DNA of 64,000 bases. It comes from Nostoc cf. commune SO-36. GTDB taxonomy: Bacteria > Cyanobacteriota > Cyanobacteriia > Cyanobacteriales > Nostocaceae. A program made the translations under genes and the position numbers. The stretch spans positions 6,446,501 to 6,510,500 of the forward strand of contig NZ_AP025732.1 in NCBI RefSeq assembly GCF_023734775.1, given 5' to 3'. A model generated the notes under the pieces. That model was not told the origin of the DNA, did no database searches, and saw only the letters and a program-made list of their open reading frames with translations. Position 1 is the stretch's first letter. Each line of letters starts with the position of its first letter. Positions 19,510 to 28,605 of the stretch are shown here, piece by piece.

Positions 19510-20145
19510 TTAAAGCTGACAAATTGCTTTTAAAATTTGTAGCAACTGACTTGAACGTTCTCTTTCCATTAAATTTAATTCTGGTAACAGATAATAAACC
19601 GGGGGATTTCCTTGTTCGATATAAACAAACTGATAACTTCTACCATTAGTTGTTAATCCCCAAACTGATTTTTGATTATCTAAATTTTTATAAGCATAAG
19701 TGAGTACCTGAGGTAAACCTGTTGATATATCAATCTGACTATTTTTAGATTCGATTAACAGTATCCAAAAATATGTTTGCGGTTTTAAATGTTGAGCTTT
19801 ACTAACAGCTAAAATATCAAACCTTCCTTTAATTTTGATATCTTCATCTTCAACTTCAACATCAGCAATATTTTCCTCCAATAGAATCTCGATAGGATAG
19901 CGATAAAAACCAGCTAATCTTAGTAAAGGCGCAACTGCAAGAAATTTTACCTGACCTTCAGAAACTTTGCCTGCTGTAAGATAGCGTCGAAAGTCATTTC
20001 TAATTTGCAGAAGTTCCTGCTGTTCTGGTTCCGTGAGAGGTTCCAGAGATAAGTAATTAGAAAATGAGTCACCGTACTGTTCTTGAAAGCCAAACAGACG
20101 CTGAACTTCTTCTAAGGATAAATTACTCGCGTTGAGAATTGTCAT
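19510..20145 (-). CDS. PD-(D/E)XK nuclease-like protein
   Basis: A 211-aa protein of the cyanobacterial group annotated as restriction-endonuclease subunit-like. The N-terminal helices (LSLEEVQRLFGFQEQYGD) precede a core with KGRFDILAV (candidate Asp) and WILLIESKNSQID (candidate E-x-K), spaced as in the PD-(D/E)XK fold. GLPQVLTYAYKN and GLTTNGRSYQFVYIEQG match the conserved helix and strand after it. No methylase or specificity gene is nearby, so it is probably not part of a classical restriction system. DNA cleavage is an inference from the fold signature only. Confidence 0.75.
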   Translation of the reverse strand: MTILNASNLSLEEVQRLFGFQEQYGDSFSNYLSLEPLTEPEQQELLQIRNDFRRYLTAGKVSEGQVKFLAVAPLLRLAGFYRYPIEILLEENIADVEVEDEDIKIKGRFDILAVSKAQHLKPQTYFWILLIESKNSQIDISTGLPQVLTYAYKNLDNQKSVWGLTTNGRSYQFVYIEQGNPPVYYLLPELNLMERERSSQLLQILKAICQL

Positions 20146-20789
20146 ATATTTTTGGTTGATTCAGGTACAACTCAATCCAAATTCACTATATAAAACCTAT
20201 CTTAATCCCTGGCTGATTACATAGAATACGTTAATTTGCAAGAAATTATTTTTGAAAGTCTCTTAGAGGTTGTTTGAAAAGTGGTTGGCTGTATCTTTGC
20301 ACTTATTGATCCCTCCTAACCCCCCTTAAAAAGCTACGGTGTACACACAAGTCGAATTACCCCCCTTAATCCCCCCTTTAAAGGCTACGGTGTATACACA
20401 AGTCTTGCCGCAGCCATATCATTAATAAATCTCGCACTGCGTTTCTATCCCGCCTCGGAATGAATTCCGAGTCTCATAGCTGAAGTCCACTTAAGTGGAC
20501 TAAATGATTAATTCAGTCTACTTAAGTGGACTTTAGCTATCAGCCCTGAACTTCAGTTCTGGGCGGGATGTCGGTGAGTGTGACAGTTTCACTCTGACAA
20601 CAATGTGGGTAGAGAATTTTCGACTTATGTATACACGGTAGCTTAAAAAGGGGGGAAACCGGAATCAAAGTCCCCCTTTTTAAGGGGAGCCACTGCGTTG
20701 GGCGGCTCTGCCGACTTGAAGCACGTGGCGTGGATTTAGGGGGATCTAAAACGTTTTGCTACCAAGAAGAGGGCTTTTCAAACATCCTC
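20146..20789. other. Intergenic region around MITE copy 2
   Basis: Contains MITE copy 2 set in C/G-run DNA (CCCCCCTTAATCCCCCC on one side, AAAAAGGGGGG on the other, the two sides complementary). The right part (20690-20760) is a dispersed-repeat-like segment with GGCGGCTCTGCCGACTTG. No gene is seen. Confidence 0.55.
20334..20641. mobile_element. MITE-like element, copy 2
   Basis: Ends CTACGGTGTACACACAAGTCG (left) and, reverse complemented, CTACCGTGTATACATAAGTCG (right) match copy 1 at 8619-9040. A perfect 9-bp direct repeat CTTAAAAAG flanks it (20325-20333 and 20642-20650). A second left end (CTACGGTGTATACACAAGTC) starts at 20385 after CTTTAAAGG, so one insertion next to or inside another is likely. 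The interior (about 20448-20572) is a long imperfect palindrome with AGTCCACTTAAGTGGACT cores. No coding sequence. Confidence 0.75.
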
Positions 20790-22280
20790 TTAACGCTTGA
20801 TGGGATTCATCCAAGCTTCTAAGCGACTAAACGCCTGTGAAGAAAGCAACGTTAAACATAAATAAACCATCGCTACACCTGCGTAAATCTCAAAAGCGCG
20901 ATAATTGTCAGCAACAATTAACTGTCCTTTACGTAGTAATTCTTCAAACCCAATTACAGAAACTAAACTAGTATCTTTTAATAAACTGATAAAATCATTA
21001 CCCAAAGGTGGAATCATCCGCCGGAAAGCTTGGGGAAAAACTACATAACTCATTGTTTGCACAGAACTCAAACCTAATGATTGTGCTGCTTCTGCTTGCC
21101 CTGGTTCAATTGATTGAATTCCCGCACGGACAACTTCGGCAATGTATGCAGCGCTATTCAAACTTAAGGCAATTACCCCAGCCGTTAGGCGATCAAAAGT
21201 AAATGTAAAACCAAGCTCTTGCGAAATTGCTGGTAATCCAAAGTAAATCATAAAAATTTGCACCAGCAAAGGCGTTCCCCGAAAAAAATCTACATAGGCT
21301 CTCGCCAACCAACGCACAGGGGCAATATGAGAAAGGCGAATAATCCCAATCAACGAACCGCCAATTAAACCAAATACTACAGAAAGTATCGTCAACTGCA
21401 ACGTTACCAATGCACCCTGCAATAAGCTTGGTAAAGCCTGCAAAATCACGCCAATTGAAGTTAATATTTTCGGTGCTACAGCTTTAGTTTGATTCTCAAA
21501 TGGTGATTTAGCTGGTAGTGATGGCGGTTCGGTTTGAAACCATTTTTGGTAAATTTGGGCATAAGTGCCATTTTTCAGCACTCTATCCAAACCATCATTT
21601 ATCAATGCCAAATTCGGCGAATTTTTAGCCGTAGCAATTCCATAAAACTCCTCTGTCAGTAATTGTTGTACTATTTTAATTCCCTTGAGATTGCCTGTAT
21701 TAATAGCATATAAAGTAACAGGCGCATCATTAATTACTGCATCCACATTACCATTGAGCAATTCTTGCAGGGCTATGGGTGCTGAATCAAAACTGCGAAT
21801 TTGTACCCCAGGAACACTTTTAGCCTTTGCAGCCCCAGTTGTACCAATTTGTACTGCAATTTTTTTATTTTTGAGACTGTCAAAACCAGTAATATCTTGA
21901 TTGTCTGTACGAATTGCGATCGCTAATCCAGCCTTAAAATAAGGACGGGAAAAAGAAATAGCCTTTGCCCTCTCCTCTGTAATTGTGATCGAACTAAGAG
22001 CCGCATCTACCGTTTTGGCTTGCAAAGCTGAGATCATCCCATCAAAAGGCAGACTTTGAAAATCCACTTTAAATTTAGCTGTAAGTGCAATCGCATTCAT
22101 CAAATCAATCGAAAAACCCTGCAACTCACCACCTTGTTTTTGAAACTCAAAAGGTGGAAACGTCGGTTCCGTAGCAATTCGTAGAGTTTTCCCCGCGCTA
22201 GGGTTGACAGCACAGCCAGCTAATAACAAACAGCTAAAACCTACAACCACAAACCAGCGCACAAAACCAAATTTAACCAT
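20790..22280 (-). CDS. Polar amino-acid ABC transporter: fused binding protein and permease
   Basis: About 496 aa. An N-terminal lipoprotein signal (CLLLAGCAVN) is followed by a solute-binding domain (LRIATEPTFPPFEFQ, GFSIDLMNAIA, ALSSITITEERAKAISFSRP) and then a permease domain with the HisM/GlnP-type stretch PLLVQIFMIYFGLP and EAAQSLGLSS (EAA loop). Such fusions import glutamine, glutamate, histidine or other polar amino acids. The frame extends to 22343, but the extra 21 codons come from a Nostoc-type GCAGAGGCGCAGAGAG repeat, so the ATG at 22280 (MVKFGFVRW) is chosen. The ATPase partner is encoded divergently, 88 bp away. Confidence 0.92.
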   Translation of the reverse strand: MVKFGFVRWFVVVGFSCLLLAGCAVNPSAGKTLRIATEPTFPPFEFQKQGGELQGFSIDLMNAIALTAKFKVDFQSLPFDGMISALQAKTVDAALSSITITEERAKAISFSRPYFKAGLAIAIRTDNQDITGFDSLKNKKIAVQIGTTGAAKAKSVPGVQIRSFDSAPIALQELLNGNVDAVINDAPVTLYAINTGNLKGIKIVQQLLTEEFYGIATAKNSPNLALINDGLDRVLKNGTYAQIYQKWFQTEPPSLPAKSPFENQTKAVAPKILTSIGVILQALPSLLQGALVTLQLTILSVVFGLIGGSLIGIIRLSHIAPVRWLARAYVDFFRGTPLLVQIFMIYFGLPAISQELGFTFTFDRLTAGVIALSLNSAAYIAEVVRAGIQSIEPGQAEAAQSLGLSSVQTMSYVVFPQAFRRMIPPLGNDFISLLKDTSLVSVIGFEELLRKGQLIVADNYRAFEIYAGVAMVYLCLTLLSSQAFSRLEAWMNPIKR

Positions 22281-22367
22281 ATTATATTTTCTTCCCTCTG
22301 CGCTCTCTGCGCCTCTGCGGTTCGTTAAAAACCTTACAATCAACTTTAGAGCAGCTTGACATAAGTA

Positions 22368-23123
22368 ATGAACAATACCATCCCTGCAATTATTTTTGAC
22401 AATATCGAAAAAAACTTTGGTTCACTCAAAGTCCTCAAAGGAATCACGGGCGAAATCAACCGGGGAGAAGTCGTTGCAGTTATCGGTTCTTCCGGCTGTG
22501 GTAAAAGTACCTTACTACGCTGCTTCAACCGTCTAGAAACCATCGACAAAGGGCGTTTAATAATCAACGGCATTAACTTATCCAAACCCACCGTCAACTA
22601 TAGCCAACTGCGGCAACTACGAACACAAGTAGGGATGGTTTTTCAACAGTTCAATCTGTTTCCCCATCTGTGCGTCTTAGAAAATATGACACTCGCACCG
22701 CGTAAAGTCTTGGGTAAAACACCGAAAGAAAGCGCCCAACTAGCGAGGTTATATCTCGAAAAAGTTGGTTTATCTGACAAAGCGTCTGTTTATCCCGAAC
22801 AACTTTCTGGTGGACAAAAGCAACGAGTAGCGATTGCTCGTAGCTTATGTATGAATCCCCAAATCATGCTATTTGACGAACCCACCAGCGCCCTAGATCC
22901 CGAACTCGTCGGCGAAGTTCTGCAAGTCATGCAGCAATTAGCAGCAGAAGGGATGACAATGGTAGTTGTCACCCATGAAATGCAATTTGCGCGGGAAGTA
23001 GCCCATCAGGTGATATTTTTAGACAAAGGTATTGTGACAGAGCAAGGTTCAGCCTATGAAGTGCTAACCAATCCCCAAAGCGATCGCTTACGAATTTTTC
23101 TCAGTCGTCTCAACAGCAGATAG
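22368..23123 (+). CDS. Polar amino-acid ABC transporter ATPase
   Basis: A 251-aa ABC ATPase of the GlnQ/HisP group. It has GSSGCGKST (Walker A), FQQFNLFPHL (Q-loop), LSGGQKQRVAIARSL (signature), IMLFDEPTSALD (Walker B) and VVTHEM (H-loop). It energises the divergently transcribed binding-protein/permease fusion beside it. The divergent layout with a short shared upstream region implies coordinated control. The N-terminus MNNTIPAIIFDNIEKNFGS fits the family. Confidence 0.95.
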   Translation: MNNTIPAIIFDNIEKNFGSLKVLKGITGEINRGEVVAVIGSSGCGKSTLLRCFNRLETIDKGRLIINGINLSKPTVNYSQLRQLRTQVGMVFQQFNLFPHLCVLENMTLAPRKVLGKTPKESAQLARLYLEKVGLSDKASVYPEQLSGGQKQRVAIARSLCMNPQIMLFDEPTSALDPELVGEVLQVMQQLAAEGMTMVVVTHEMQFAREVAHQVIFLDKGIVTEQGSAYEVLTNPQSDRLRIFLSRLNSR

Positions 23124-23178
23124 TTAGGAGTAGAGATTTTCTGCTTCTCTTCAATCATCAAAAAATCCCTAATCTGCT

Positions 23179-24639
23179 TTATTTAGTGGGCATAGAAACT
23201 TCCCAAATTCCTTGATTTCCACCATATTCTAGAACATAAATTTTATTGCCAATAATCTCAGCATCAATGGGTCTATTAAAACCTTTGGCAATGCGTGTTG
23301 CATTAAGTTTATAGTTGGTAGTTCCCACTTTAGTTAAGTTTAAATGCAGTAGGTCTTGACTAGGATCTTTAAAAGGGCCTGGTAATGTTTCGCCAGTCGG
23401 ATCGCCTGGTGTCCAACTCAACATGAATCCATCTTTGTTAAATTCTGGACTCATTACTCCTTGTGTATCAAAAACTAAGCCCAAAGGAGAACGGTGTGTT
23501 GTAAAAGTGCTAAAACTTTGCCCAAGAGTGCTAGCATCTTTGACTTTGCCATCTACAGGATCGCGGTAACTGTCTGCGTCTGGGCCAACATTAAGAATTG
23601 GTTCTATAAAGTCTATAGCAGGCCGAATTGGAAAGGTTGGATCGTTACGAAAGTAGCCCTTTTGAACAGCGTTAAATCGAGAATCTAGCAATCGGTCAGT
23701 AGCAGGATTATAATTGGCAAATTGTTGTGGATTATCTGTCCCACCAATACGCCAGGGAAAGCCGTAATGACCACCTAAACGTAGCCAATTTAATTCTTCT
23801 GGCATATCGCGATCGGGGCCATTTTCTGCACCAAATAAATCCCCATTAGGTGCAAAAGCCATATCGTAAGTATTGCGGATTCCTTCTGCAAAAATATAGC
23901 CAGATGCCTTCAAGCTTGCTCGATTGTTTGGCAGAAAGAGATTTTTGCCATTAGTAGGAAGACGGAATATACAAGTGGTTAATCCTACGTCACGAATATT
24001 AGGATATTGACCATCAACAGACTGAACCTCACCATGATCGGTACGAGCGCCGCTATTCACATAGATGAAGTTACCATCGGGGCTAACAACCACACCATTG
24101 AAGCGATGGTCATAGGCTGTTTTGCTTTTGGGATAGCCCGCACTCTTAGCTAAGACAGACCAGACACGCTGTCCTGTAACGGAATTAACTACACCTTTAA
24201 CAATAACTGCTTTGGTCTGGTTATTCACAAGGTCTGCATTGCCAACTAAATAAATTGTACCGTTGGGGCCAATGGCCATTCCTTGAGTTTCACCTACATT
24301 ATGATTACTAGAGTTGTACACTAGTGTACTAGTAGATAAGGTTAAATTGACTTGATAAATATCACCATTTTGTTTGAGGTAATAGAGGGTATTGTTTCGG
24401 GGATCTTTTGCAATCCGAACAGAAGCAGAAACCGAAGATGTATTGGTAATATTGCGAATCTTAATATCAGGACGTAGGCTTTCAGGTGCAGCATTTACTC
24501 CAGTAATGCCATAATTTAATATAACCATTGTTAACAACAGAGTTTTAACAGTAAAAAAGCACTTTTTGAGAAGTAACTTACTGATAAATCTGCATTCAAC
24601 TTGCTTAGATGATTTAGTGTTATTCATTGTTTCCTTCAT
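23179..24639 (-). CDS. Secreted PQQ-type sugar dehydrogenase (glucose/sorbosone dehydrogenase family)
   Basis: A 486-aa beta-propeller protein with an N-terminal export signal (VKTLLLTMVILNYGITGVNA). Family motifs include YDHRFNGVVVSPDGNFIYV, TYDMAFAPNGDLFGAENGPD, EELNWLRLGGHYGFPWRIGG and RPIDAEIIGNKIYVLEYGG. Members oxidise sugars in the periplasm with pyrroloquinoline quinone, but many cyanobacterial ones have unknown substrate. No PQQ synthesis genes are in view. It lies 73 bp downstream of an RTX/PPC protein gene on the same strand, so the two exported proteins may be cotranscribed. Confidence 0.9.
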   Translation of the reverse strand: MKETMNNTKSSKQVECRFISKLLLKKCFFTVKTLLLTMVILNYGITGVNAAPESLRPDIKIRNITNTSSVSASVRIAKDPRNNTLYYLKQNGDIYQVNLTLSTSTLVYNSSNHNVGETQGMAIGPNGTIYLVGNADLVNNQTKAVIVKGVVNSVTGQRVWSVLAKSAGYPKSKTAYDHRFNGVVVSPDGNFIYVNSGARTDHGEVQSVDGQYPNIRDVGLTTCIFRLPTNGKNLFLPNNRASLKASGYIFAEGIRNTYDMAFAPNGDLFGAENGPDRDMPEELNWLRLGGHYGFPWRIGGTDNPQQFANYNPATDRLLDSRFNAVQKGYFRNDPTFPIRPAIDFIEPILNVGPDADSYRDPVDGKVKDASTLGQSFSTFTTHRSPLGLVFDTQGVMSPEFNKDGFMLSWTPGDPTGETLPGPFKDPSQDLLHLNLTKVGTTNYKLNATRIAKGFNRPIDAEIIGNKIYVLEYGGNQGIWEVSMPTK

Positions 24640-24712
24640 AAATATAGTCAGATGATTTTGTTGCTAAATCCTCTTGATGAGGAAAAAGTTTAGAGATGAT
24701 GGGTACTATGTT

Positions 24713-26056
24713 TTATGCCAAACTGACTTTTAGCGTATAGGGAGCAGAGTTACTGTCACTAGAGCCAGAGAAAGTTCCGCCATCTTCAGGGAAGAAAGCA
24801 TATTTAGTTACTGAAATTGAGTATGTACCTGAACCTAGTGAAGCGGTGATTAATGACCCAAAGTCGGGGGCACTATCATCGTCACTTTGCAGTAAAATCC
24901 CAGCATTGTTAAAAAGTCCGATAACTGTATCATCAGTTGTCACTGTACTAATGGTGACAGTTTTTGGATTTGCAAGAGAAAATGTAAAAAAGTCGAAATC
25001 GGGATTGTCCCCCGGTTGAACTGTTACTAACCCACCTGAGAGATTAACGTTTGAGCCTGATGATAAAGAACCCAACCCTTCAGCAGTGGCTAGTTTATTG
25101 TTTGTAGCTTGTCCAGCATTTTCCCGCTCATAAAAAAGGAAACTATCACTATCAAGTCTAAGGTTGACTACGCCCTGCACAATACCTACAATCTCATCTG
25201 GTTCTGCTCCAGGTTTATCTAAGAATATTTGTGTGTTAGCTCCAACAGCTTGTAGGCGGTAGTCTTTTGGAGAGCCTTTGAGTTCTATTCTATCTTCAGT
25301 AAGCTTGAAGTCAGTAATAGTAGCTAAGTCCCCAAAACCAGCATTTGTAGTGTTTTTATCGTCGTAGAAGACATTTCTCGCGTCCCCAAGGATAAATCTA
25401 TCTCGCCCAACGCCGCCAGTTAAGATATCAGTTTCGCCTAATCCAGGTGGGAGTGGACTACCGGGAAAATTACCGATGAGGATATCGTCTCCAGACCCGC
25501 CATTGAGTATGTCATTGCCACCCCCACCTTGTACTGTGTCATTGCCGTCCTCACCGTTTAGGATATCATCGCCAGCAGAACCGTCTACCGTGTCATTGCC
25601 TGCTCTGCCATTGAGAGTATTATTTAAAATATTGCCAAAGAGGAAGTTGTCAAGACTGTTACCTGTCCCATTGATACCAGGAATTTCCCTCAGCCTGAGG
25701 TTCTCCAGATTCGCGCCTAGTGTGTAGCTAAAAGAAGGGCGGACAGTATCTATGCCTGAATTTGCAGCTTCTGTAATGATATCAGCAGCACTGTCAATGA
25801 TGTAATTGTCGTCGCCTATTCCCCCATTTAAAGTGTCATTACCCAAGCCGCCATCAAGTGTGTCATTGCCAAGTCCACCGATTAAACTGTCGTTTCCTGT
25901 CCCACCAAACAGATTATCATTACCATCCGCACCATTGAGGGTGTCGTTACCGGAAGAACTATTGGCATTACCACCATTAGCCCAACCATATATTGTGTCA
26001 TCTCCCGAAGTTCCATTTCTTGTGTCAGGAGATGTAGTACCGAAAATAACTGCCAT
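24713..26056 (-). CDS. RTX calcium-binding protein with C-terminal PPC-like domain
   Basis: A 447-aa exported-type protein without a Sec signal. The N-terminal 100 residues and a second block (about 150-215) are GGxGxDxLx nonapeptide repeats forming Ca2+ beta-rolls (for example GGLGNDTLDGGLGNDTLNGG). Between the blocks is SFSYTLGANLENLRLREIPG, a typical spacer in cyanobacterial RTX proteins. The C-terminal 110 residues (DNPDFDFFTFSLANPKTVTI ... GTYSISVTKYAFFPE) resemble the bacterial pre-peptidase C-terminal (PPC) domain. Type I secretion is likely by family analogy, but no secretion genes are in the window. Probable role: cell-surface or secreted matrix protein. Confidence 0.9.
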   Translation of the reverse strand: MAVIFGTTSPDTRNGTSGDDTIYGWANGGNANSSSGNDTLNGADGNDNLFGGTGNDSLIGGLGNDTLDGGLGNDTLNGGIGDDNYIIDSAADIITEAANSGIDTVRPSFSYTLGANLENLRLREIPGINGTGNSLDNFLFGNILNNTLNGRAGNDTVDGSAGDDILNGEDGNDTVQGGGGNDILNGGSGDDILIGNFPGSPLPPGLGETDILTGGVGRDRFILGDARNVFYDDKNTTNAGFGDLATITDFKLTEDRIELKGSPKDYRLQAVGANTQIFLDKPGAEPDEIVGIVQGVVNLRLDSDSFLFYERENAGQATNNKLATAEGLGSLSSGSNVNLSGGLVTVQPGDNPDFDFFTFSLANPKTVTISTVTTDDTVIGLFNNAGILLQSDDDSAPDFGSLITASLGSGTYSISVTKYAFFPEDGGTFSGSSDSNSAPYTLKVSLA

Positions 26057-26868
26057 ATTATTTATTTTTCCTGAATTTACACCGTGTGCGACTTTCTCTC
26101 AAACCTAATCCCCAAACACTTCCCTACAACGAAAGGGGAGTAAAAATCAAAGGCTCCAGGAGCGCAGGAGAGAAATGGAGAGGGATTCCAAGAATAAGTT
26201 ACACATCGCGTTAAATTTATAACTAATGCCTAAGTTCAGCCTCAATCAAAAAAACTTTTAAAAGTTTGATGTGGCTTACTTCAAAGTTAAAGTTCAAATA
26301 CAGATACCTTTGCTAACCTAATTAATACCAATGTTAATTAGAAACTATTAATTATTGATTTGGTTAGCTTATTATACAAATGGTAAGTAATTGCTCAAAG
26401 TTAATTTATTTCAATTATTTTCACCCGCTCATGTTTATTTCATTTTAAACCCCCGTGTAATTATTTAATTACCATGAACGAAAGTTACATCAAATTCTTT
26501 ACCAAATCTTATAAATGTAGACTTTATAATTTTTAATACTGTTAGAAGGTTTATAAACTTTAATTAAGCCTTTTTTTTAAATCCTGTTTTTTTTAGTAAC
26601 CGTTACAAGGTTTCTCAGCTTAATACGATATTGTCGTTAAGTTATATATCAAGATTTATTTATACTTCTAAATAAAAATACTTTTCTATTAAAGAAATGC
26701 ATTTTAAAATACATGAGTTAAACTTATATATTGTCCATAGCGTTTTTGGGCTTAATAACACTTAAGCTTTACATAAATTTTATATGGTTACTTTAACTAC
26801 TAAAGTTTATTGTGGGAGGGGATACCCAAAAAGCATGGTGCTAAATGTCAATTACTTTTTATTGTTAA
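26057..26868. other. Long AT-rich intergenic region
   Basis: About 810 bp with no gene. It contains long A/T runs (for example TTTTTTTT near 26572 and near 26590) and TAATTAATACC/TTAATTAG inverted blocks near 26320-26350. It is the upstream region of the RTX/PPC gene and the downstream region of the pentapeptide-repeat gene. Confidence 0.5.
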
Positions 26869-27675
26869 CTAATTCTGTTTTGAACCGTTAGGCATAATTG
26901 TCTCATTAAAGTTTACGCCACTAAGGTTAGCTCCTCTCAGGTCGGCCCCTCTGAGGTTAGTTCCTCTCAGATTCGCTCCTGCTAAATTCGCGCTTCTGAG
27001 GTTAGCCCAACTTAAATCAGCTTGGCTCAAATCAGCTTCACTAAGGTTAGCCCGCAACAGGTAAGCACCAGTGAGGTGAGCCTTGTTCAGATTAGCTTTG
27101 TATAAGTCAGTTTTATAAAGATAAGCTCCCAACATTTCCGCCTCGTACAAACTTGCTTCGCTAAGGTCAGCTGCAATCAAGTTAGCCTCAATGAGGTTGG
27201 CAAAAGAGAGATTAGTCCGCATCAGTTTTGCTGCACCCAAATCGGCATCTCTCAAGTTGGCGTTTCTTAAGTCAGTGCCAATGAGATTAGCATACGCGAT
27301 CGCAGCGCCTCTAAGATCCACCTGACTCAAGTCCGCGCCAATCAGATTGGCATGGCTTAAATCTGCCTGCGTGAGTATAGCACCACTCAAGTTAGCGACA
27401 CTGAAGTTAGCATCACTCAAGTTAGCTTCATTCAATAAGGCTTTATAGAGGTTGGCACTACTGAGGTCAGCGCCACTGAGGTTTGCTCGCACGAGTAAAG
27501 CATTACCCAAATCTACCCTTCTCAAGTTTACCCCTTGGAGATTTGCACCTCTAAGGTTATTGCCTTGCAGATTCGCGGCACTGAGGTCTGGTTCAATCTG
27601 GGGGTTTTTCTTTCTCCACTCAATCCATGTAACTGCACCTGCTTTGAGTAAAGTTAGATGCTCTCGATTTGCCAT
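26869..27675 (-). CDS. Pentapeptide-repeat protein
   Basis: About 268 aa, of which residues 38-260 are tandem A(D/N)LxX pentapeptides (for example ANLSGADLSSANLYKALLNE), which fold as a right-handed quadrilateral beta-helix. The N-terminal 35 residues (REHLTLLKAGAVTWIEWRKK) are the conserved cap found in many cyanobacterial members. The frame begins at GTG 27702, but AAGGAG sits 6 bp before the ATG at 27675, so that start is preferred. It follows ccmP by 10 bp and is very likely cotranscribed with it. Function of such proteins in cyanobacteria is mostly unknown. Confidence 0.93.
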   Translation of the reverse strand: MANREHLTLLKAGAVTWIEWRKKNPQIEPDLSAANLQGNNLRGANLQGVNLRRVDLGNALLVRANLSGADLSSANLYKALLNEANLSDANFSVANLSGAILTQADLSHANLIGADLSQVDLRGAAIAYANLIGTDLRNANLRDADLGAAKLMRTNLSFANLIEANLIAADLSEASLYEAEMLGAYLYKTDLYKANLNKAHLTGAYLLRANLSEADLSQADLSWANLRSANLAGANLRGTNLRGADLRGANLSGVNFNETIMPNGSKQN

Positions 27676-27685
27676 TTTTTCTCCT

Positions 27686-28339
27686 TTACTCCTGACGCCC
27701 ACCTAGAGAAACCCGACCAGCGACACTTTCAATAGCCGTTAACGCTCCTGCTGCACCTGCTAGAATATCCTGTTCTTGTCCACCTAAGTAAAGCCGTCCA
27801 AAGCTCCCTACAGCTTGAACTTCAAGAATGTTAATCCTCGCCGCTTTCTCTGCTTCATTGGCAGCTAGTGCGGCGTAAGCAGCAGGTTCCACTTCTAATA
27901 CATATAGTGTTTGTCCTGCTAGTAGTAGCTGTCCCCGGCGTGTGCGATTAATCAGTTGTGTTTGATAAGCATCGATGTTGCGGATAATTTGACTAGAAAT
28001 AACACGCGGTTTGAGACATTCCTCTCTTTTGACTCCCAGTGCCGCCAAAATTGCTTGGCCAGCAGCTCGCGTTTCACCTTGGGAGCTAGAATGAACTTCC
28101 AATAGTCCGTATAGTCGTTCAACTACCTGTACTCCCGGACGGACAGAGGCAGATTTCAGGGCTATATCCGTAATCTTATTAATTTCGATACCAGGAGAGA
28201 TTTCAATCCACAGTGATGTATCTCCTGGTAATGGTAAGAAGCCTTGGGCTACTGTTCCCATATATGCTGCATGCTGAGGTTGCAGATTGTCGAGAAATAC
28301 GAAACTGCGTAGTTCTATGCCCAAGATTTTGCTCTCCAA
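27686..28339 (-). CDS. ccmP: Carboxysome shell protein CcmP (tandem BMC)
   Basis: A 217-aa protein with two bacterial microcompartment domains in tandem. The first spans about residues 5-105 ([40 protein letters not shown]) and the second about 110-207 ([40 protein letters not shown]). Length and sequence fit CcmP, which forms pseudohexameric trimers that stack into double layers with a gated pore in the beta-carboxysome shell. It is encoded away from any ccmKLMN cluster here, as is usual for ccmP, and heads a likely operon with the pentapeptide-repeat gene. Confidence 0.92.
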   Translation of the reverse strand: MESKILGIELRSFVFLDNLQPQHAAYMGTVAQGFLPLPGDTSLWIEISPGIEINKITDIALKSASVRPGVQVVERLYGLLEVHSSSQGETRAAGQAILAALGVKREECLKPRVISSQIIRNIDAYQTQLINRTRRGQLLLAGQTLYVLEVEPAAYAALAANEAEKAARINILEVQAVGSFGRLYLGGQEQDILAGAAGALTAIESVAGRVSLGGRQE

Positions 28340-28467
28340 TCATGAGGTAAAAGTTATCTATTGCAAGATATAAGCGCCTAACTTGACAATATTAGGGTAT
28401 AAAGGAGCGTAAATTTTATCTAATGTATCGACACCTCTGTGTCAAATCGCAATTATAAAATTTAATA

Positions 28468-28520
28468 ACTCCCGGTTCGCCCATTTCTTTATGAGTTAGA
28501 GAAATGGGCGAACCGGGAGT
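28468..28520. promoter_or_regulatory. Perfect 21-bp palindrome in divergent promoter region
   Basis: Arms 28468-28488 and 28500-28520 (beginning ACTCCCGGTTCGCCCATTTC) are fully complementary with an 11-base loop. It lies between the divergent ccmP and methyltransferase genes. It could be a dispersed palindromic repeat or an RNA hairpin in a leader. No binding protein can be named. Confidence 0.5.
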
Positions 28521-28605
28521 AGCTAGGTTTATTTTCACCCACTTACTCCAACCTTGCTATACTTGACCAAGTTTTGCCTCTAGTCAAGTTATTAGGAAGT
28601 CTACA

